From NCBI GenBank assembly GCA_963556495.2, contig OY747702.1:52601286-52665285 (forward strand): DNA of 64,000 bases, written 5' to 3'. Made by a program: the position numbers and the translations under genes. This document shows positions 59,290 to 64,000 of this stretch, piece after piece; within the stretch, counting starts at the first letter, position 1; every line of letters begins with the position of its first letter. Source of the DNA: Valencia hispanica (Eukaryota; Chordata; Actinopteri; Cyprinodontiformes; Valenciidae). Below the pieces are notes generated by a model, which did no database searches, was not told the origin of the DNA, and saw nothing but the letters and a program-made list of their open reading frames with translations.

Positions 59290-59465
59290 GACTCATCCAG
59301 AGGAGAGGTCATTAGACCTCAGGCCTGTTTCACAACAGTTAAGGTCGGATCTCATGATTCAACAATAGGAAAGAAACTGGGCAGACATTGCCTCCGTCAG
59401 AGAGTTACCAGGTGAAAACCACTGCTGAAAAGAAACACAACAAGAAACACAACAAGCCTCATATG
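59290..59465 (+). pseudogene. Tc1-like transposase fragment
   Basis: The plus-strand frame keeps KVGSHDSTIGKKLGRHCLRQRV, a stop, then KPLLK: the region between the helix-turn-helix and the catalytic domain of Tc1-family proteins, corresponding to KNGIHGRVPR at about 17.15 kb. Very decayed. Confidence 0.6.
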
Positions 59466-59484
59466 TGGCTAATTCATTCCGGAA

Positions 59485-60019
59485 TTGCGCCCCTCAAGGT
59501 GGCAGCATGTTGGAGTAGCTCTGTTACTTTGGTTCATATTTTTTTCTTTTTTAAAACTTTAATTCTTCCATTTCTGGTAGAAACATTGTTTTTGTGGACA
59601 ACTGTTCTCTCTGGTTTTGAATGCTGTGCAGCTGGAAGGATTTTTGCTGATACTTTTTATTTTTGGACATTTGTTATGATGCATAACCATGGCAACAAGG
59701 TGGTTTACAACTGGCAGCAGCTGATTAACATCACAAAAGCTCAGATAAGACCTCAACTACAGCCACAAAACCCTGGTGAGTTGGGGGGAGGACGCCGTGG
59801 ATCCGGAGCGTCCTCTGCGTCGGACTGTCGTGCAACTGCGGAGCGTCTTCAGTCAGAGGCTTCTTCAAATCTGCAGAGCGCTACAAGAGATCATCCCTAC
59901 CCACAGCCATCAGCATCTACAACAAATCTTTGAAGGAACTTGCATAATGAGTTACAACAACATTTAATTTCCCTTTGGGATTAATAAAGTAATTTTGAAT
60001 TGAATTGAATTGAATTGAA
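59485..60019 (+). mobile_element. LINE deletion derivative: 5' start joined to 3' end
   Basis: The first part (CAAGGTGGCAGCATGTTGGA; translation NKVVYNWQQLINITKAQIRP, then GELGGGRRGS) looks like the 5' UTR and N-terminus of a fish LINE protein. Within about 30 bases the text changes to the 3' end of such an element (ATCCCTACCCACAGCCATCA, AATTTCCCTTTGGGATTAAT) with a TTGAA repeat tail (59995-60019). Several kilobases, including endonuclease and RT, are missing. The 181-codon open frame at 59388-59933 is a by-product of the fusion. Confidence 0.65.
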
Positions 60020-60289
60020 AAATTAAATCAATTCTGCAAGGAGTGGGTCAAAATTCCTACACAGCAATGTAAAACAGGTTTTAGGATTAGGAAGCTACTA
60101 CTTTTTTTTTACTTGGGATCAGCTTGGCTTATTTCCCTCTAATATTGAATCCTCATATGCATTTTGTTCATACTCAGTTAATCTTTGTCTAATATTAGAA
60201 ATATTTTAGTGACAACAAAGCAAAAACTGATTAAATATGCAAGGGGAGAACTGTACATACCTAGGAAAACTGTACAACCTAGGTGTGTA
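60020..60289. other. unassigned sequence
   Basis: AT-rich. CACCTAGGT and CCTAGGTGTG near 60.28-60.31 kb form small local repeats. Confidence 0.35.
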
Positions 60290-60512
60290 ATTATACACCT
60301 AGGTTATGTTTTTGCCAGAGTTTGTTTGTTTGTTTGTTAGAAATACAACTTAAAGTTTATAGACGGATTTTGATTATATTTTCAGGAAATGTCCGTATTG
60401 AGACCACGAACAAGTTATTTGTGATTTGGGGAGTTTCCGGATCACCGTCTGGGGGAGGGATTGACTGAGTTGCCTTGGTGGAGGTCTGCATTCTCAGAGT
60501 GCTTTTCTAGTT
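60290..60512 (+). repeat. fish interspersed repeat
   Basis: TTTGTTTGTTTGTTAGAAAT, TTTTCAGGAAATGTCC, GTTTCCGGATCACCGTCTGG and GGAGGTCTGCATTCTCAGAG follow the order of a repeat found in many fishes. The last block recurs at 44880-44942. Confidence 0.65.
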
Positions 60513-63500
60513 ACCATTAAACTTTTAGGTAATGCAAAAAAATTTCTAAATAGGAGCATTTTAAAAAAATCTCAGTGTGAAGCTAAATAAATATTCCGCT
60601 TCTATATAATAAAACTAGAAGTAACCTTCAGATAAAAAGTGCAAAATGGCTAAAACTCATTAGTCCTCAGGAAGCTGGGGTTGAAAGTTGGCAAGCTCCT
60701 GCAGAGTTCCACTGAGGTCGGGAGATGTTCTGTAATTTCCGACTCCGAGCTAATCTGTGCAGCATGCTGTGTGGTGAGAGTGAGATTTCTTCTACCCGGG
60801 GGTGGGGGGAGATGAAGGATTTGTTGCATTTGAACTCCCTCATGTCTTCCTTGTCGTGTCTGTAATTAAATATGTGCTCCCTGGGAGACAGCGGGGTTCT
60901 GGGTAATAAAAAGCCTGCTTTGTGAGCTTCCACCTCTCTCTCTCCCCCTACATTCTGCTGTTTTAGGCCATGCTTTACAGCATGACAATAAACCCCAGGA
61001 CAGACGTTACATGCTGTCCTAATGCTTGCAAAGTGAACTGTCTGACTAAACCGAGGATTATATCTGCCCAAACCATGTCACTTTTTTTCACACAGTTAAA
61101 TCATCTCATTCTAAGAAAATAATCCAAAATTCTTTCCATGTAATTTTAGGTAGGAAACATAACTGGGACACTTTCTGTTTAAAGGTTGAGCTGCTCTCTA
61201 ACATTTTCCAGGGATTTTGTTTCCATTTGCGTCCAAGGAACATCCAGAAACTGCTGTACAACAGCAGATGCAGATTATTTTAAAAAGCACCTTCTGATAG
61301 CAGGAAGCTGGGGTGACTTCTTTTTTAACCCCTTCTCCATTTCCACTTCATCGTCATAGATTACCAGGGTAGTGGCATATCCCAGAAAAAAGTGCCAGTA
61401 GGGAGGTGCTACCTTTTCGTGCACAACGACCTATGAGAGCTTGGTTTTTGGAGGGAGAGTGCTAAATATTTTGGATTGGTTACATTTTGCTAGCATTGTG
61501 TTTCATTCATCCTAGTTTACGCTTTTTTCTGGTTTCTTATTTAGGTAAAATGTAACTGTAGCTGATTGAAAACTACAGAATGTATTTCTTCCATGGAGAC
61601 AGAAGGGGAGGGGGAAACTCACTCAATAAAGAAAGTATTATTTTTATGATTTTAAGCTATAACCATATATTATATTTTGCAGCATTTATGTTTTGAGCAA
61701 CGAAAAAACAAAAACATCCACAACCATCTTTTAACAGATTTTAAGGTTGAGGTCCTGATGCATGAGTGGTCAATGCTCCTTTTGGATGCATTTCTGTAAA
61801 TTTTACAAACATCCTCTGATATCAGTTCTGTTTCAGAGTTGAACTGAACTGTGAATTAATCGCAAGTTCTGACTGCAGAACACTGGTTTGTAACCTTTAC
61901 CAGAGCTCTGACTCCTCAATTCTTTGAACACCGGTGAAAACTGATATCTGTCTGACAAAATTAGTTTACAGCTTTAAAGTAACACCTATGGAGTGATTTT
62001 CTACAAGCTGAAACATTTAATAGCTCTTGCAGAATCATTGGATATAGTTTTATTGTTGAAAATATGATCACAGTCACTGCTTTGTTAACCAAGACGTCCT
62101 GATGAAGTTCATTTCAAATCCCTTACAGTTGTACATTTTCCTAATGTTTAGAATGATGTTTAATTAGCTTTTAAATATTAACCTCTAAAAAACATTCTAT
62201 GTTTCATTTTACCCTGGACTACTGTTGCGGTGGCCAAATATCTGTCCCAACATCACTGAAGGTGAAGCGGCAACACGCTGACAGTAGGATGAACAAATTA
62301 CAGTAGAGTATCAGCATGAAAAAAGTATATATCCTAGACAACCTCTGTGTTTGTGTTTTCTAAAACTATTGGCATATTTATTCCCCAAAAAAGACCTAAA
62401 AGGTTTAGTAAACTGCCAGAGCTCACTGTGATGATGTAAACCCGATCGGAGGAGTAGAAAATGTGCTTGAAACTCAATGTTTACATGTCTGAGGGGCCAG
62501 GAGTGGGGCTAGGATGTCCAGCTTTTTAAAATAATTGCACATTGGTCATCTACAGAAAAATCAAATAAGTTTTTCAAATGTTCTCAATTAACAAATAGAA
62601 CAATGTGGTTGTGAAACATCCTTTCAGATAAAAATGGTTTTGGAGGAAAAAACTGCTTCAATAGTGAATGCACACTTTAAGATCACAAAGAATTTAAAAA
62701 AAACAAATGACAAAAAAAAAAATCAGATTGAATTCATGTGTGCACAGCAACCGTGCAAAAGTAGAATTTTTAAAAGAATCTAAATTTAATACAAATAATT
62801 TTTGTTTTTAAAGTAGTTTTTATCACATTTGTCTGCAGATGTTTTTACAGCCGTGACCAATCTGCATATTGTTGCAAAATTAAAGTTGGGAGAATTTTCA
62901 TCCAGCTGCTATTTTATTTCTAAATTGAACGTCATCTCATATCTGCTGAATTCAGTTCAAGTCTTGCTAAAATAATAATTCCTTTGGCACAAATCTAAAT
63001 TTAAAGTCTAAAATTCAGGCTCTCAATATTACAATTGTTTCTAAATTAAGTCACAGCAATGTGAGCCTTCAGTGTTATGGGTACACAGATCTCCTTTGCT
63101 TTTATAACTCAGCATAAATCCACTTTTATCGCTTCTGCATTCTTCAGGATAAATGTCCTCCTCACAAAACTGTATTGGATTTCACTGTGCAAACAATAAC
63201 ATGGTGTATATGTGTCCTCCACTCTCTGTTTTACAGTATTTCTATCAGATGGGTTGAATGACCGGATTGCTCTGAGAGTTTATCTCATATTAATAACTCA
63301 GGAGGCAAACAATTTAACTCAGGATTCACTGACACTGGTTTGTCAATGTTTCCCTGTCAGTGATTTATACAGTGATGATAACCCTGCAGGTTTGACTATA
63401 GAAAGCAAACAGAAGGAAATGCAGCACAAGGTGCATCTGCTCTGATTCCTCCTATGTAAGAACATGAACTCTTAAGTTTATCTATCAACAAGCTCAAGCT

Positions 63501-64000
63501 GTTTATCCCACTTTTTGTGATTGTATATGGTGGGTTTGTTTTCAACCCAGGTAATGATATGTGGCTAAAGGTGTCTAAGAGCCCTGAGCACATGCATGCA
63601 GCAGTAAAGCAATGATTCATGTGGGCAATTGTCCTTCAAGCTTGGATCATCTACCAGAGACCAAGAGCTTCAGGGATCTGCCAGAATCCGAACTGTTCCA
63701 GGACTGTACTATTTTGGACAGGAGATTTCTGATGTCGTCCCTGGAATCAGACTGAGTTACTCCCAATTTGGGGACACATCATTAAGAAGCATGACCACCA
63801 CTCGCACTACCAAAACCTTGACTTTCCCTCAGTAGTTAAACAGCTTCTCCATTTTCTTCTCTTAAAGATTAGATTTCTGCTGTCTCAGACATGCACATAT
63901 CTTTTTTCTTTCTCTGAGGCCCACCTTCCAGAGGTACTCTTGAATATTTATTGTTTCAGTGTGTAGAAGCTTTATCTACACCGATATTTTTTATTTGATG
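60513..64000. other. unassigned sequence to the right edge
   Basis: No gene, repeat family or RNA recognised in 3.5 kb. Minus-strand frame 60667-61071 (134 codons) and plus-strand frames near 63.2 and 63.7 kb lack signal peptides and motifs. Confidence 0.45.

Noticed and set aside
59388..59933. 181-codon plus-strand frame as a possible gene
   Set aside because: It joins a Tc1-like fragment with a LINE deletion derivative. The hydrophobic middle is a T-rich 5' UTR being translated.
60667..61071. 134-codon minus-strand frame
   Set aside because: No start context, signal or domain. Mixed composition typical of chance.

Overview
This is vertebrate, almost certainly percomorph teleost, genomic DNA. 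It is AT-rich and gene-poor, and holds one very large coding exon among many decayed fish-type transposons: Tc1-like DD34E elements, hAT elements, tRNA-derived SINEs, L2-clade LINEs ending in TTGCC repeats, and a pogo/Tigger-like MITE. No bacterial or viral gene organisation is present. All family names come from reading motifs and recalling families; no database search was run.

The only gene I am confident of is fat4 (FAT atypical cadherin 4) on the minus strand. Its first coding exon (34771 down to 29669, 1701 codons) encodes a signal peptide, 15 complete cadherin repeats and most of a sixteenth. It ends at a clean phase-0 AG|GTAAGA donor. A strong Kozak start (ACCATGG) lies just after an in-frame TGA, an overlapping upstream ORF precedes it, and a GC-rich stretch with CCAAT and GC-box motifs lies at about 35.2-35.3 kb. 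Everything from 29668 to the left edge is read as the start of a large fat4 intron; I found no second exon in it.

Intron region (1-29.7 kb): a GA microsatellite, a MITE (about 4.1-4.4 kb), a SINE with its target duplication (5.4 kb), three members of one hAT family (9.0-9.7, 13.9-16.3 and 27.7-28.5 kb, the second carrying a nested L2 LINE), Tc1-like relics (17.0-17.5, 19.5-21.4 and 26.8-28.65 kb, one carrying a nested SINE, another the third hAT copy), and LINE fragments at 23.5-25.3 kb.

Upstream region (35.3-64 kb): a perfect 24-bp inverted repeat (35.9 kb), a SINE (36.2 kb), a 3.1-kb hAT element with an 8-bp target duplication that contains a nearly intact Tc1 transposon (38.3-39.9 kb) whose transposase frame is broken by one TAA, long AT and CCAT microsatellites, a probable first exon of a P2X7-C-terminal-domain-like gene (43.0-43.2 kb) behind a CRE-containing GC-rich stretch, a GC-rich proline-rich broken frame with a 42-bp tandem repeat (43.4-44.3 kb), and more Tc1, L2 and MITE layers (49.8-60.5 kb). 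From 60.5 to 64 kb nothing is recognised.

I did not find a convincing new biological system. The items most worth checking are the P2X7-C-like exon, the 43.5-kb GC-rich repeat frame, the perfect palindrome upstream of fat4, two weak candidate exons near 47.8 and 49.6 kb, and the nested transposon stratigraphy.
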